From the NCBI GenBank assembly GCA_963575745.1, contig CAUYUJ010015015.1:151038-204620 (forward strand): 53,583 nt of DNA, given 5' to 3'. This document shows positions 12,432-24,859 of the stretch, piece after piece (position 1 is the first letter of the stretch; each line of letters begins with the position of its first letter). The notes below the pieces were generated by a model. That model saw only the letters and a list, made by a program, of their open reading frames with translations. It ran no database searches and had not been told where the DNA came from. The DNA is from Prorocentrum cordatum. Taxonomy: Eukaryota; Sar; Dinophyceae; Prorocentrales; Prorocentraceae. The position numbers and the translations under genes are program-made.

Positions 12432-12804
12432 GCAGCATAATCATGATCATCATCAGCATCATCATCATCGTCATCATCATCATAATCATCATCATCATCT
12501 TCATACTCATATTGATCTTCATATTCATCTTCATATTCATATTCATATTCATGTTCATATTCATATCCATCATCAGAATCATCATCATCAGCAGCATCAT
12601 CATCAACCTCAGCATCATCAGCAGCATCATCAGCAGCATCGTCATCATCACCACCACCAAAAAATAGCAGCAGCAACAGCAATAACAACAGCAACAACCA
12701 GAATAACAGCAACAACCATAACAACACCAACAACAACATCAACAACGGCAGCAACTACAACAACAACCAAAACCACAACACTTAACTACAACAACAACCA
12801 CAAC

Positions 12805-12843
<39 letters not shown>

Positions 12844-13255
12844 CAACCACAATAAAATCAACCACGACAACAACAACCACAACAACGACAACAATAACAA
12901 CAATAATAACAAAAGCAAACACAGCAACAACAACAACAACAACAACAACAGCAACAGCAACAACAACGACAACGACAACGACAACGACGACAACGACTAC
13001 ACCAACGACAATATCAGCAGGAACACAAACACGACAACAACAACACCCGTAACAACAGAAACAGCAACAGCAACATCAACAGCAGCAACAACAACAACCA
13101 CATCAACCGCAATAACAGCAACAGCAACGACAACAGCAAACGCAACAGCAACAGCAACAGCAATCTATACTATAACAGCAACAGCAACAACGACAACGAT
13201 AACGACAACGACAACGGCAACAACAACAAACACCGCCACAACGACAACGACAACC

Positions 13256-13298
<43 letters not shown>
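12261..13298. repeat. Ordered CCT, CAT, CAA triplet block
   Basis: CCT runs 12261-12393, CAT 12394-12655 (with a CATATT hexanucleotide patch at 12500-12560), and CAA/CAG/ACG 12656-13298. The boundaries are sharp. A family A repeat starts immediately after the last CAA. The same order recurs at 45090-45757 before another A copy. Confidence 0.93.
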
Positions 13299-13299
<1 letters not shown>

Positions 13300-14060
13300 T
13301 ACTAGCACGTGGGGACACACCGTTCTCACCAGTGCCCGGGTTTTCATAGGAGGCGGGCAATACCCCCACTTTGTGGGGGGGCCGGTTCAAGCTCTACCAA
13401 ATTTCCAAACGACTCTTCGCCACCACCCACACCCAGCTTCCCGCCCTATGACGTTCGGACACTTCACTTCGTGGCATGCGGACGACCGTGGCTACTATTC
13501 AGGGCCCCGCGGCCGACGACGACGGCGTGCGCGCGCGAAGAAAAAACGAATGTGTCCCGCATGGTATTATTTGACAGGGATGATGGCCCTGGCAGGTGCG
13601 CAACCGTTGTTGCAGAAGTTCGAAAAAGTTGCTCGCAAAAGCCCGTTTGACAGAAATGATTAAAAAGTGTTGGGTTTCCTACGAATCCGCAAGAGCGCGC
13701 GGGATGAAATTTTGACATTTGTTTTTGAAAAACCATTGGTTTTTTGATGTTTGCATGTTAAAATCGCTACGAAAACTAAGGTTTTGGAAGGATTTCGTCT
13801 TGCGCGCGCGAATGTCAACTTTACCTCATTTTTTGCAAGGGATTCTTGAAGTTTGGTTATGTTAGAACAAGAAATGTCCACTTTAGCTCTTTTTTTGCAA
13901 GGGAAAACCGATCGTAACAACACAACCGGATCCGGACCAACCCGTTTTGCCTGAGACTTCCTCACGAAAATGATGAAAATGAGGCTGCGGCCTAGGCGCG
14001 GCGGGGGGGTCGTGCACCAGGGGTCCCAACAATAATTATTCTTTAGAAGTAATAATGTTC
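13299..14060 (+). repeat. Dispersed repeat family A, copy 1
   Basis: It starts TTACTAGCACGTGGGGACAC directly after (CAA)n and ends with CAACAATAATTATTCTTTAG and AATGTTCAACAA. Internal landmarks are CCCCCACTTTGTGGGGG, CGCCCTATGACGTTCGGAC, GCGCGCGCGAAGAAAAAACG, two TTTTTTGCAAGGGA boxes and CTGCGGCCTAGGCGCGGC. A 113-codon frame near its 5' end recurs in other copies only because the repeat itself is conserved. It encodes no recognisable protein and is probably a non-autonomous element. Confidence 0.88.
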
Positions 14061-14065
14061 AACAA

Positions 14066-15028
14066 TTACTAGCACGTGGGGACACTCCGTTCTCACCGGT
14101 GCCAGGGTTTTCATAGGACGCCCGCCAATACCCCCACTTTGTGGGGGCCGGTTCAAGCTCTACCACATTTCCAAACGACTCTTCGCCACCACCCACACCC
14201 AGCTTCCCGCCCTATGACGTTCGGACACTTCACTTCGTGGCCTGCGGACGACCGTGGCTACTACACTGGCGCATGGGTACAGTGACTTGTTGTGGTAACA
14301 TCTTCTGGACGCCAGCTTAGTATACGACTTTTCCTCCTGTTCCAACACTGGACACCTGTACTGGTTTTTGGTGGTAACGTGTTCCTGACGCGTGTACAGA
14401 TGTTTTTCGAGGACCTACGGTGCGATTCGTATGATTTTATGTTGCGCGGTGCTAAAATTCCTAAGAAACCCAATGGTTTTTGAAGATTTCGGCGTGCGCG
14501 CGCGAAGAAAAAACGAATGTGTCCCGCATGGTATTATTTGACAGGGATGATGGCCCTGGCAGGTGCGCAACCGTTGTTGCAGAAGTTCGAAAAAGTTGCT
14601 CGCAAAAGCCCGTTTGACAGAAATGTTTAAAAAGTGTTGGGTTTCCTACGAATCCGCAAGAGCGCGCGGGATGAGATTTTGACAATTTTTTGTTGAAAAA
14701 CCATTGGTGTTTTGATGTTTTTATGTTAAAATCGCTACGAACACTAAGGTTTTGGAAGGATTTCGTCTTGCGCGCGCGAATGTCCACTTTACCTTATTTG
14801 TTGCAAGGGATTCTTGAAGTTTGGTTATGTTAGAACAAGAAATGTCACTTTGCCTTATTTGTTGCAAGGGAAAACCGCCCGTAACAAAACAACCGGATCC
14901 GGACCAACCCGTTTTGCCGGAGACTTCCTCACGAAAATGATGAAAACATGGCTGCGGCCTAGGCGCGGCGAGGGGGCCGTGCACCAGGGGTCCCAACAAT
15001 AAATATTCTTTAGAAGTAATAATGTTCA
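14066..15028 (+). repeat. Dispersed repeat family A, copy 2 (variant middle)
   Basis: It has the TTACTAGCACGTGGGG start and an end box reading CAACAATAAATATTCTTTAG. The centre (about 14270-14480) replaces the usual segment with about 210 bases containing GTGGTAACATCTTCTGG and TTTTCGAGGACCTACGG; the latter is also present in copy 8. Copies 1 and 2 are separated by five bases, CAACA-like, so they are practically head to tail. Confidence 0.87.
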
Positions 15029-15041
15029 ACAACAACAACAA

Positions 15042-15072
<31 letters not shown>

Positions 15073-15270
15073 AACAGCAACAACAACAGCAAAAACAACA
15101 ACAAATACAACCACAATGACAACAACAAAAACAACAACAGCCGCAACAACACCAACAAAAACAAAAAAGGCAGCAGCCGCAACCATACTAACAACAACAA
15201 CAACAACAACCACAACAACAACAACAACAACAACAACCACAACCACAATAACAACAACCACAACAACAAC
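15029..15270. repeat. (CAA)n array between A2 and B1
   Basis: CAA/CAG triplets with CCA, AAA and TAC variants. It forms both the 3' tail of the A copy and the 5' flank of the B copy. Confidence 0.95.
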
Positions 15271-15518
15271 AATTGTAAGACTGTTCGCCCTTATATGCTC
15301 GAGTGTCCAATAACGCGTATTCCCCAAACCCTCGATACCCGCCCTCTTCGTCTTCGATCTAACCCCTTTTGGGGAGTATATCTTTCTTCCCTGCAGGTCG
15401 GACCCCGGCAAGCGGCGGGGCGGCCGCGGACCGTCGGCCTGGCCAGCGGCAGCGCTGATCGGCGGGGCGGCCGCGGACTGTCGACCCGACCCCAAGAGGG
15501 ACGGACAGGGGACCGACC

Positions 15519-15551
<33 letters not shown>

Positions 15552-16278
15552 TCGAAGACGACGGCGACGACGACGACGACGGCGACGACGAGCGAAAGCG
15601 AGAGCGAGAGAGAACGACAGCAGGACCACGAAGGGCACGAAGTAGGCCACGAAGGGCGACAGCGGGGACACGAAGGGAATGCGTATGGGGCCACGAAGAG
15701 CGCGAACGAGCGGGGGCCACGAAGTGCAGATCATCCGGGGCCACAGAAGGCAACTATGGGGCCACTGAGGGTAGCAACTGGGCCACGCAGGACAGTGAGG
15801 GGGACACAAATGGCGACAGCGCAGCCACGAAGGGCATGCACATGGGGCCACAACGGGCGCGACTCCTGGGTGCCTGGGTGTCGGGAGCGCGGCGCCTGGG
15901 CAAATTGCAAGAAATTCCAACGCAAGGCCATTCTTCAGTAAGTTGCAAGCAAATCTCCAGCGAGAGCGCGACTCCAGAGCGCCGGGAGAGCGATTCCTGA
16001 ACAAATTGTAAGGAAGTCACAAGCGAGAGCGCGATTCCTGAATAAAATGCGAGGAAGTCTCGGGCGGGAGCGGGGGTCCTGGCTAAATTGTAAGGAAGTC
16101 TCAGGCGGGAGCCGTTGTTGTTGTAACCCGGGGGCCAGGGACCCAGTTTGAGCATGAAGACTTTCCCTGTCAAAAAACAATGTGCCAAAGTCGAGGGACA
16201 CACTTTGATTGAGAAAAAACAGTATGCACTGGTGGGGGGGATCAACAATAATTATTCTTCATAAGTGAGCATTCCACC
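15271..16278 (+). repeat. Dispersed repeat family B, copy 1
   Basis: It starts TTGTAAGACTGTTCGCCC, then has CCCTCGATACCCGCCCTC and TTCGTCTTCGATC. A (GAC)n patch lies at 15518-15590, a GGGCCACGAAGGGCG-type minisatellite at about 15640-15860, and several 41-bp units carrying GGAAGTCTCAGGCGGGAGC follow. It closes with GGGGGGATCAACAATAATTA then TTCTTC. No protein is recognised. Confidence 0.85.
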
Positions 16279-16293
16279 ACCACAACCACAACC

Positions 16294-16347
<54 letters not shown>

Positions 16348-16349
16348 CC

Positions 16350-16408
<59 letters not shown>
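16279..16408. repeat. (CAA)n array
   Basis: Nearly pure AAC/CAA between B1 and A3. Confidence 0.97.
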
Positions 16409-16409
<1 letters not shown>

Positions 16410-17566
16410 CATTTTACCCGAACGCTCAGTGTTCTCACCAGTGCCAGGGTTTTCATGCGACGCGAGACAATACCCCCACTTCGTGGGGGGGCAGTTCAAG
16501 CTCTACCAAATATCCAAACGACTCTTCGCGACCACCCAAACCCAGCTTCCCGCCCTATGACGTTGGGACACTTCACTTCGTGGCGTGCGGACGACCGTGG
16601 CTACTACACTGGCGTGGGGTACACACCCACAGAACTTGGTCACTTATTCGGGGCGCGCGTGTGCCCAGCATCCTGCAATTGTGACATACAATACATGACA
16701 CAGACAGACAGAGAGAGAGACAGAGAGCAGACAGAGAGAGAGACAGAGAGAGCGGAGTTGGTCACATTTTTGGGGCAAGTTCCTGAGATCGTCGTGTTTT
16801 TTGTTGGTCTTGCGCGCGCGAATGTCCACTTTACTTTTTTTTTGCAAGGGAGTATTGAAATTTGATTATGTTAGAACAAGAAAAAGTAGCTCGCGCGAGC
16901 TCATGTAACATAAATGTTGAAAAACCATTGGTTTTGTGGGAGTCGGACAGCGCGCGCGGGATGAAATTTGGACATTTTTTTTTGAAAAACCATTGGGTTT
17001 TTGATGTTTTTATGTTGAAATCGTTACGAAACCTAAGGTTCTGGAAGGATTTCGTCTTGCGCGCGCGAATGTCCACTTTACCTTATTTTTTGCAAGGGAT
17101 TATTGAAATTTGATTATGTTAGAACAAGAAAAAGTAGCTCGCGCGAGCTCATGTAACATAAATGTTGAAAAACCATTGGTTTTGTGGGATTCGGACAGCG
17201 CGCGCGGAAGGACATTTTGACAATTTTTTCTTAAAAAACCATTGGGTTTTTGATGTTTTTATGTTAAAATCGTTACGAAACCTAAGGTTTTGGAAGGATT
17301 TCGTCTTGCGCGCACGAATGTCCACTTTACCTTATTTTTTGCAAGGGATTCTTGCAATTTGATCAAGTAAGAACAAGAATTTTCATTTTATAGTGTTTTT
17401 TGCAAGGGAAAACGGATTACAACAAAACAACCGGATCCGGACACAATCCACTTTTCTGAAGCTTTCGCTAGAAAATGAAGGAAATGAGGCTGCGGCCTAG
17501 GTTTTGGAGGGGGGTCGCGCACCAGGGGTCTCAACAATAATATTTCTTTAGAAGTAATAATATTCA
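16409..17566 (+). repeat. Dispersed repeat family A, copy 3 (long form)
   Basis: It starts TCATTTTACCCGAACGC instead of TTACTAGC, which marks a second 5' subtype. It carries a GACAGAGAGAG purine patch (16695-16760) and a tandem duplication of a module of about 247 bases (landmark TAGCTCGCGCGAGCTC at about 16886 and 17133, itself palindromic). It ends CAACAATAATATTTCTTTAG. Confidence 0.85.
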
Positions 17567-17603
17567 ACAACAACATCAACAGCAACAGCAACAGCAACCG
17601 CAA

Positions 17604-17635
<32 letters not shown>

Positions 17636-17745
17636 ACAACCACAACCACAACCACGACCACAACCACAACCACAACAACACCAACACCAACAACAACAAC
17701 CACAACAACAATAACAGCAGAAGCAACAACAAAAACAACAATTCA
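17567..17745. repeat. (CAA)n array
   Basis: CAA/CAG/CCA triplets following A3. It ends just before a conserved TTTTGCAGTTGTGAG-type border of the minisatellite module. Confidence 0.93.
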
Positions 17746-18740
17746 CCTGGCGAATAATCCAACCTTTTGCAGTTGTGAGTACTGCAGACGTGGGTACCGT
17801 TTTCCGTGGAGCTCCCTCTGGGGCCACGAAGCGCTGTACTGGGCGGGGGAGCCGCATGCCAGTTAGGCCACTGCGACCTTCGGTGGAGCTCCCTCTGAGC
17901 CAAAAAACGTTGCACTGAGCGCAGGAACCGCATGCGAGTTCCGCCACTGAGACCTTCGGTGGAGCCAACGCCATACTGGGAGAATGAGCATCATGCGCAC
18001 TGCGCCACTGGGACCGTCGGTGGAGCTCGCTCTGGGGCCACGAAACGCTGCACTGGGCGCAGGAACCGCATGCGAACTGCGCCACTGCGACCTCCGGTGG
18101 AGCTCCCTATGGGGCCACGAAACGTTGCACTGGACGCTGGAACCGCATGCTAACTGCGCCACTGGGACCGTCGGTGGAGCTCCCTAATGGCCATGAAACG
18201 CTGCACTGGGCGCAAGAACCACATGCGAACTGCGCCACTGGCCCCTCCGGTAGAGCTCCCTATGGGGCCACGAAGCGCTGTACTGGGCTCAGGAATCGCG
18301 TGCGAACTGCGCCACTGCGACCTTCGGTGGAGCTCCCTATGGGGCCACGAAGCGCTGTACTGGGCGCAGGAACCGCATGCGAACTGCGCCACTGCGACCT
18401 CCGGTGGAGCTCCCTATGGGGCCACGAAACGTTGCACTGGACGCTGGAACCGCATGCTAACTGCGCCACTGGGACCTTTTGTGGAGCTCCCTACGGGGCC
18501 ATGAAACGCTGCACTGGGCGCAGGAACCGCATGCGAGCTGCGCCACTGGGACCTTCGGTGGAGCTCCCTATGGGGCCACGAAACGCTGTAGTGGGCGCAA
18601 GAACCGCATGCTAACTGCGCCACTTGGACCTTCGGTGGAGCTCCCTATGGGGTCACGTAACGCTGTACTGGGCGCAGGAAGCGCGTGCGAACTGCGCCAC
18701 TGGGACCTTCGGTAGAGCTCCCTATGAGGCCATGAAACGC
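17746..18740. repeat. 77-bp minisatellite with GGGGCCACGAA core (C1)
   Basis: About 12 units of roughly 77 bases run from 17811. Each has GAGCTCCCTATGGGGCCACG, then AACGCTGCACTGGGCGCAGG, AACCGCATGCGAACTGCGCC and ACTGGGACCTTCGGTG. The module opens with a CCTTTTGCAGTTGTGAG border at about 17762. Open frames cross it in all phases, as expected for a stop-poor unit. Confidence 0.93.
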
Positions 18741-18961
18741 TTACCGGGCGGGGGAGGCAGGGACGGGAGGAGGGAGAAGGGGAGGAGGAAGGAGGAGGAG
18801 GAGGAGGAGGAGACGCGGGGCGCTGTCTCTTCAAAACGAGGACCCAAAACCACAGGATGGCTGGGAACAAAAACAACAGAAACAACCCTTATCCCAGCGA
18901 AGGACCCAACCATATGCAGTTGTGAATACCGTCGTTGGTGGTATCGCCTACGGGGGATCTC
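18741..18961. other. Border segment between minisatellites C1 and C2
   Basis: A short GGA/GGAGG patch (18752-18815) is followed by AAAACGAGGACCCAAAACC and CACAGGATGGCTGGGAACA, a few CAA-like triplets, then CCATATGCAGTTGTGAATAC. The end border recurs at about 20198-20235 and the start border near 30060, so these minisatellites seem to be bounded modules. Confidence 0.7.
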
Positions 18962-20108
18962 ATCATGGGGCTGGGCGCGTGCGAACGCTGGCATTTGGGT
19001 TTTCGGTACGGCTCCCTGTGGGGTCACGAAACGTGAGAAGGGGTGTGCCAAAATGGGTGTGGTGGGCGCATGCGAACGCTGGCAATGTTTGCCTTAGGTG
19101 GGGCTCCCTCTGAGGCCACGAAACATGTGAGGGGCGTGCCAAAATGAGTGGGGCCACCGCGTGCGAACGCTTGCATTTGGGCCTTCGGCGGGGCTCCCTG
19201 TAGGGCCACGAAACGTGTGAGGGGTGTGCCCAAATGGGCGCGGTGGGCACATGCGAACGCTAGCATTTGGGCCTTCGGTGGGGCTCCCTGTGGGACCACG
19301 AAACGTGCCAGGGGTGTACCAAAATGGGCGCGGTGGGCGCATACGAACGCTAGCATTTGGGCCGACGTGTGAGGGGTGTGCCAAAATGGGCGCGGTGGGC
19401 GCATGCGAACGCTGGCATTTGGGCCTTCGGTGGGGCTGCATATACGGCCGCGGAACCGTGTGCGGGTGTACCAAAATGTGTGCGATGGGCGCACGCGGAC
19501 GCTGGCATTTAGGCCTTCTGTGGGGCTCCCTGCGGGGTCCTGCAACGTGTGAGGGGTGTGCAAAAATGGCCGCGATGGGCGCATGCGAACGCTGGCATTT
19601 GGGCCTTTGGTGGGGCCCCCTGTGGGGCCACGAAACGTGTGAGGGGTGTGCCAAAATGGATGTGGTGGGCGCGTGCGAACGCTGGCATTTGGGCCTTCGG
19701 TGGGGGTCCCTGTGGAGCCACGAAACGTGTGAGGGGTGTGCCAAAATGGGTGTGGTGGGCGCATGCGAACGCTGGCATCTGAATATTTGGTGGGGCCCCC
19801 CGTGGGGCCACGAAACGTGTGAGGGGTGTGCCAAAATGGGCGTGGTGGGCGCATGCGAACGCTGGCATTTGGGCCTTCGGTGGGGCTCCATATGGTGCCG
19901 TGGAACGTGTGAGGGGTGTGCCAAAATGGGCGTGGTGGGCGCATGCGATAGCTGGCATTTGGGCCTTCGGTTGGGTTCCTTCTGGGGCCACGAAACGTGT
20001 GAGGGGTGTGCAGAAATGGGCGCGGTGGGCGCATGCGAAGGCTGACGCTTGGGACTTAGGTGGAGCTCCCTGCGGGGCCACGAAACGTGTGAGGGGTGTG
20101 CTGAAACG
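18962..20108. repeat. 90-bp minisatellite with GGGGCCACGAA core (C2)
   Basis: About 13 units of roughly 90 bases. The landmarks are GGGGCTCCCTGTGGGGCCAC, GAAACGTGTGAGGGGTGTGC, CAAAATGGGCGCGGTGGGCG and CATGCGAACGCTGGCATTTG. Because the unit is a multiple of three it gives a 30-residue repeated frame (up to about 336 codons on the minus strand), which I regard as spurious. Confidence 0.93.
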
Positions 20109-20247
20109 GGCGATGACGAAGACGATTATGAGAGGAGGATGGGGGGCAGCGGGAGGAGGAGGAGGAGGAGGAGGAGGAGTGAACGCGGGGACCGCCTTTT
20201 CAAAGCGAGGACGCAACACCACAGGATGGTTGGGAACAACCACAACG

Positions 20248-20308
<61 letters not shown>
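20109..20308. repeat. Module border plus (CAA)n array
   Basis: A GGA patch (20145-20177) and the AAAGCGAGGACGCAACACCA border are followed by (CAA)n at 20236-20308. Confidence 0.85.
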
Positions 20309-20309
<1 letters not shown>

Positions 20310-21070
20310 TACTAGCACGTGGGGACACACCGTTCTCACCAGTGCCAGGGTTTTCATAGGAGGCGGGCAATACCCCCACTTTGTGGGGGGGCCGGTTCAA
20401 GCTCTACCAAATTTCCAAACGACTCTTCGCCACCACCCACACCCAGCTTCCCGCCCTATGACGTTCGGACACTTCACTTCGTGGCATGCGGACGACCGTG
20501 GCTACTATTCAGGGCCCCGCGGCCGACGACGACGGCGTGCGCGCGCGAAGAAAAAACGAATGTGTTCCGCATGGTATTATTTGACAGGGATGATGGCCCT
20601 GGCAGGTGCGCAACCGTTGTTGCAGAAGTTCGAAAAAGTTGCTCGGAAAAGCCCATTTGACAGAAATGTTTAAAAAGTGTTGGGTTTCCGACAAATCCGC
20701 AAGAGCGCGCGGGATGAAATTTTGATACTTGTTTTTGAAAAACCATTGGTGTTTTGATGTTTTTATGTTGAAATCGCTACGAACACTAAGGTTTTGGAAG
20801 GATTTCGTCTTGCGCACGCGAATGTCCACTTTACCTGCTTTTTTGCAAGGGATTCTTGAAGTTTGGTTATGTTAGAATAAGAAATGTCAACTTTAGCTTA
20901 TTTTTTGCAAGGGAAAACGGGGGACAACAAAACAACCGGATCCGGACACCCACGTTTTGCCTGAGACTTCCTCACGAAAATGATGAAAATGTGGCTGCGG
21001 CCTAGGCGCGGCGAGGGGGCCGCGCACCAGGGGTCCCAACAATAATTATTCTTTAGAATAAACAGTGTTC
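20309..21070 (+). repeat. Dispersed repeat family A, copy 4
   Basis: It has the TTACTAGCACGTGGGG start and the CAACAATAATTATTCTTTAG end, and is close to copy 1 throughout with scattered substitutions. It is followed by (CAA)n at 21071-21115. Confidence 0.88.
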
Positions 21071-21115
<45 letters not shown>

Positions 21116-21118
<3 letters not shown>

Positions 21119-22213
21119 CAGTGTACCATCATGCGCGATGTTTCCACACGAAGCATGCGACCATCATGATAACCATCCCCATCATGTGGGACTATTGCTC
21201 TATAGCGGGGTCCGCTTTTCCCACTCCCAGATCTCCCGCCCAATGAGGTCTTGCAAACACCTCCTCCGATGAATTTCACAATATCCCGCCACGAAAACGC
21301 ATGCCCGCGCCTTGCTGGGCCGATGCGAGACCGCCGGTGGAGCCCCAGCCAAGGGTAAAACACTAAGGAAGTATCGAGCGACAGGATTGCCTTGGTGGGG
21401 ATGGGGGCTGTCGGCGGCGAGGCAAGGACCTGGCCCTGAATAGAAAGGGAATCTCTAGCAAAACCGCTGTTGTTGCTGGGAGCGGCGCCATTGCTGAAGA
21501 AAGTAGGGCGCTAGTCCAGCGTAAAACGAAACGAAGTCTCGAGCGGGAACGCTGGTTGGTTGGGACGGCGGTTCTCGGCGGCGAGGAAGAACACCGCATT
21601 GAGTAAGAAGGTAGGAAGTCTCGAGCGGGAGCCGTGGTTTTTGTCGGGACGGGGGCTGTCGGCGGCGAGGAACAGCACCGTCCTGAGGAAGAAAAAAAAA
21701 AATAAGGAAGCCTCGAGCGGGAGCCTTGTTCTTGCTGGGAACGGAGCCAATTCAAAAGAGAGTAGGGCGCCAATCCAGCGTAAAACGGGAGGAAGTCTCG
21801 GGCGGGAGCGCTGGTTTTGTCGGGGCGGCGGCTTTCGTCGGCGAGGAGGAGCACCGCCTTGAGTAAAAAAAGGACGAGGTCTCGAGCGGGAGCGTTGTTG
21901 TTGCTGGGGGTGGCGCCGCTGAGAGAAAGAGTAGCGCGCCAGTCCAAGGTAAAACGGGAGGAAGTCTCGGGCGGGAGCGCTGGTTTTGTTGGGACGGCGG
22001 CTTTCAGCGGCGAGCAGGAGCCGCGGCCCTGAGTAAAAAAGGAGGACGTCTCGAGCGGGAGCGTTGTTGCTGTTGGGGGGGGGCGTTTTGGCGCCCCCTC
22101 AAACCGCTCGAGCATGAGCCTCATTTTCGATGAAAATGTAGCCAACGCCGAGGCGAGAGCACCAAAGCGCCTGGGGGTTCCAACAATAATAATTGTTTAG
22201 TAGTTAACACTCG
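21116..22213 (+). repeat. Dispersed repeat family D
   Basis: It starts with CAATCAGTGTACCATC after (CAA)n. A largely single-copy head runs 21120-21360. The body (21363-22120) has tandem units of about 80-90 bases containing GGAAGTCTCGAGCGGGAGC and GGCGGCGAGGA, related to the 41-bp units of family B. It ends CCAACAATAATAATTGTTTA before (CAA)n. No protein is recognised; the minus-strand Pro/Ser-rich frames are periodic. Confidence 0.78.
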
Positions 22214-22238
22214 GCAACAACAACAACAACAACAACAA

Positions 22239-23022
22239 TCATTTTACCCGAACGCGCGGTGTTCTCCCCAGTGCCAGGGTTTTCATACGACACCAGGCAA
22301 TACCCCCACTTCGTGGGGGGGCATTACAAGCTCTACCAAATATCCAAACGACTCTTCGCGACCACCCAAACCCAGCTTCCCGCCCTATGACGTTGGGACA
22401 CTTCACTTCGTGGCGTGCGGACGACCGTGGCTACTACACTGGCGTGGGGTACACACCCACAGAACCCAATGGTTTTTGGAGATTTCGGCGTGCGCGCGCG
22501 AAGAAAAAACGAATGTGTCCCGCATGGTATTATTTGACAGGGATGATGGCCCTGGCAGGTGCGCAACCGTTGTTGCAGAAGTTCGAAAAAGTTGCTCGCA
22601 AAAGCCCGTTTGACAGAAATGTTTAAAAAGTGTTGGGTTTCCTACGAATCCGCAAGAGCGCGCGGGATGAGATTTTGACATTTTTTTGTTGAAAAACCAT
22701 TGGTTTTTTGATGTTTTTATGTTAAAATCGCTCCGAACACTAAGCTTTTGGAAGGATTTCGTCTTGCGCGCGCGAATGTCCACTTTACCTTATTTTTTGC
22801 AAGGGATTCTTGAAATTTGATTATATTAGAACAAGAAATGTCATTTTATAGTGTTTTTTGCAAGGGAAAACGGATTACAACAAAACAACCGGATCTGGAT
22901 GACATCGTTTTACCTGAGGCTTCCTCACGAAAATGATGAAAACGTGGCTGCGGCCTAGGCGCGGCGGGGGGGCGCGCACCAGGGGGCCCAACAATAATTA
23001 TTCTTTAGAATTAATAATGTTC
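22239..23022 (+). repeat. Dispersed repeat family A, copy 5
   Basis: TCATTTTACCCGAACGC subtype start after (CAA)n (22215-22238). It has a shortened middle that joins the GTACACACCCACAGAAC segment directly to CCCAATGGTTTTTGGAG. It ends CAACAATAATTATTCTTTAG. Confidence 0.87.
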
Positions 23023-23040
23023 AACAACAAACAACAACAA

Positions 23041-23799
23041 TTACTAGCACGTGGGGACACTCCGTTCTCACCAGTGCCAGGGTTTTCATAGGAGGCGGGC
23101 AATACCCCCACTTTGTGGGGGGGCCGGTTCAAGCTCTACCAAATTTCCAAACGACTCTTCGCCACCACCCACACCCAGCTTCCCGCCCTATGACGTTCGG
23201 ACACTTCACTTCGTGGCATGCGGACGACCGTGGCTACTATTCAGGGCCCCGCGGCCGACGACGACGGCGTGCGCGCGCGAAGAAAAAACGAATGTGTCCC
23301 GCATGGTATTATTTGACAGGGATGATGGCCCTGGCAGGTGCGCAACCGTTGTTGCAGAAGTTCGAAAAAGTTGCTCGCAAAAGCCCGTTTGACAGAAATG
23401 TTTAAAAAGTGTTGGGTTTCCTACGAATCCGCAAGAGCGCGCGGGATGAAATTTTGACAATTTTTTTTGAAAAACCATTGGTTTTTTGTTTTTATGTTAA
23501 AATCGCTACGAACACTAAGGTTTTGGAAGGATTTCGTCTTGCGCGCGCGAATGTCCACTTTACCTTATTTTTTGCAAGGGATTCTTGAAGTTTGGTTATG
23601 TTAGAACAAGAAATGTCCATTTTAGCTTATTTTTTGCAAGGGAAAGCGGGGGGGAACAAAACAACCGGATCCGGACACATCGTTTTACCTGAGACTTCCT
23701 CACGAAAATGATGAAAACATGGCTGCGGCCTAGGCGCGGCGAGGGGGCCGTGCACCAGGGGCCCCAACAATAATTATTCTTTAGAATAAATAATGTTCA
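23041..23799 (+). repeat. Dispersed repeat family A, copy 6
   Basis: TTACTAGCACGTGGGG subtype, close to copies 1, 4 and 7, separated from copy 5 by only about 18 bases of (CAA)n. It ends at the same 3' box. Confidence 0.88.
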
Positions 23800-23821
23800 A
23801 CAACAACAACAACAACAACAA

Positions 23822-24778
23822 CATTTTAAGGCTGTACGCTCTTACTTGCCCGCGAGTCATTCAACACGTATACCCTACACCCTCGAAACCCGCCCTCTTC
23901 GTCTTCGATCACACCCCTTTCGGGGGGATTATTTCTCTTTGCTGGGGCCGGCGGGCTTAGACGTACGGGCAAACCGGAACGGGCGGACAATCCTTCGGGG
24001 GCGTACATCTCTCTGCCCGCCATTGGAATTGGCGCGGGCCCTGCAAGAGGAGGAGGGGAAGAACGAGGGAGAGTGGGAGGAAGGGGAGGGGGAAGGACGA
24101 AGGAAGAGGGAAGATACCACGTTGTGAAGGCGTCCTTGGCGCGCGCGTGGTTCCTGAGCGCCGAAACGCAATTCCAGAATAATTTGTGAGGACGTCGGAC
24201 GCGAGAGCGCAGTCCTGAGTACATTGTGAGGAAATTTCGGGCGGGAGCGGGGGCCCTGACTAAGTTGCGAGGAAGTCTCAAGCGAGAGCGCCGTTCCTAA
24301 GCAAATCGCACGGAAGTCTCAGGCGGGAGCGGGGGTCCTCACTAAATTGCGAGGAGGTCTCAGGCGGGAGCGCCGTTCCTGAGTCAATTGCGTGGAAATG
24401 TCAGGCAGGAGCGGGGGTCCTGAGTAAAATTCGAAGAAGTCTCAAGCGAGAGCGCCGTTCCTGAGCAAATCGCACGGAAGTCTCAGGCGGGAGCGGGGGT
24501 CTTGATTACATTGCGAGGAAGTCTCAGACGGGAGCGCCTTTCCTGAGTAAATTGCGCGGAAGTCTCAGGCGGGAGCGGGGGTCCTGAGAAAAAATCGAGG
24601 AAGTCTCAGGCGGGAGCCGTTGTTGTTGTAGCCTGGGGGGCAAGGGCACAGTTTGAGCAGGAAGACTTTCCTTGAGAAAAAACAAGGTGCGAACCCCGGG
24701 GGTGGCACTTCAATCGAAAAAATCAATGTGCACCGGTGGGGGGGATCAACAATAATTATTCTTCAAGAGTGAGAGTTC
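23822..24778 (+). repeat. Dispersed repeat family B, copy 2, with 41-bp tandem units
   Basis: It starts ATTTTAAGGCTGTACGCTC, then has the CCCTCGAAACCCGCCCTC block. About 11 units of 41 bases lie at 24180-24620 (GGAAGTCTCAGGCGGGAGC, then GGGGGTCCTGA or GCCGTTCCTGA and AAATTGCGA). The 3' part has GTGCGAACCCCGGG and closes GGGGGGATCAACAATAATTA then TTCTTC. Confidence 0.86.
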
Positions 24779-24815
24779 AACGCCAACGACAACGACAACG
24801 ACGACGACGACGACG

Positions 24816-24859
<44 letters not shown>

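Noticed and set aside
13309-13650. 113-codon frame repeated in family A copies 1, 4 and 6 (extended in copy 7)
   Set aside because: It is conserved only as part of the repeat. Other copies shift or truncate it, overlapping frames are equally conserved, and no domain is recognised.
18962-20108. Repeat protein with 30-residue units encoded by the 90-bp minisatellite
   Set aside because: The unit is a multiple of three, so every frame that lacks a stop looks periodic. Several phases on both strands are open and none is favoured.
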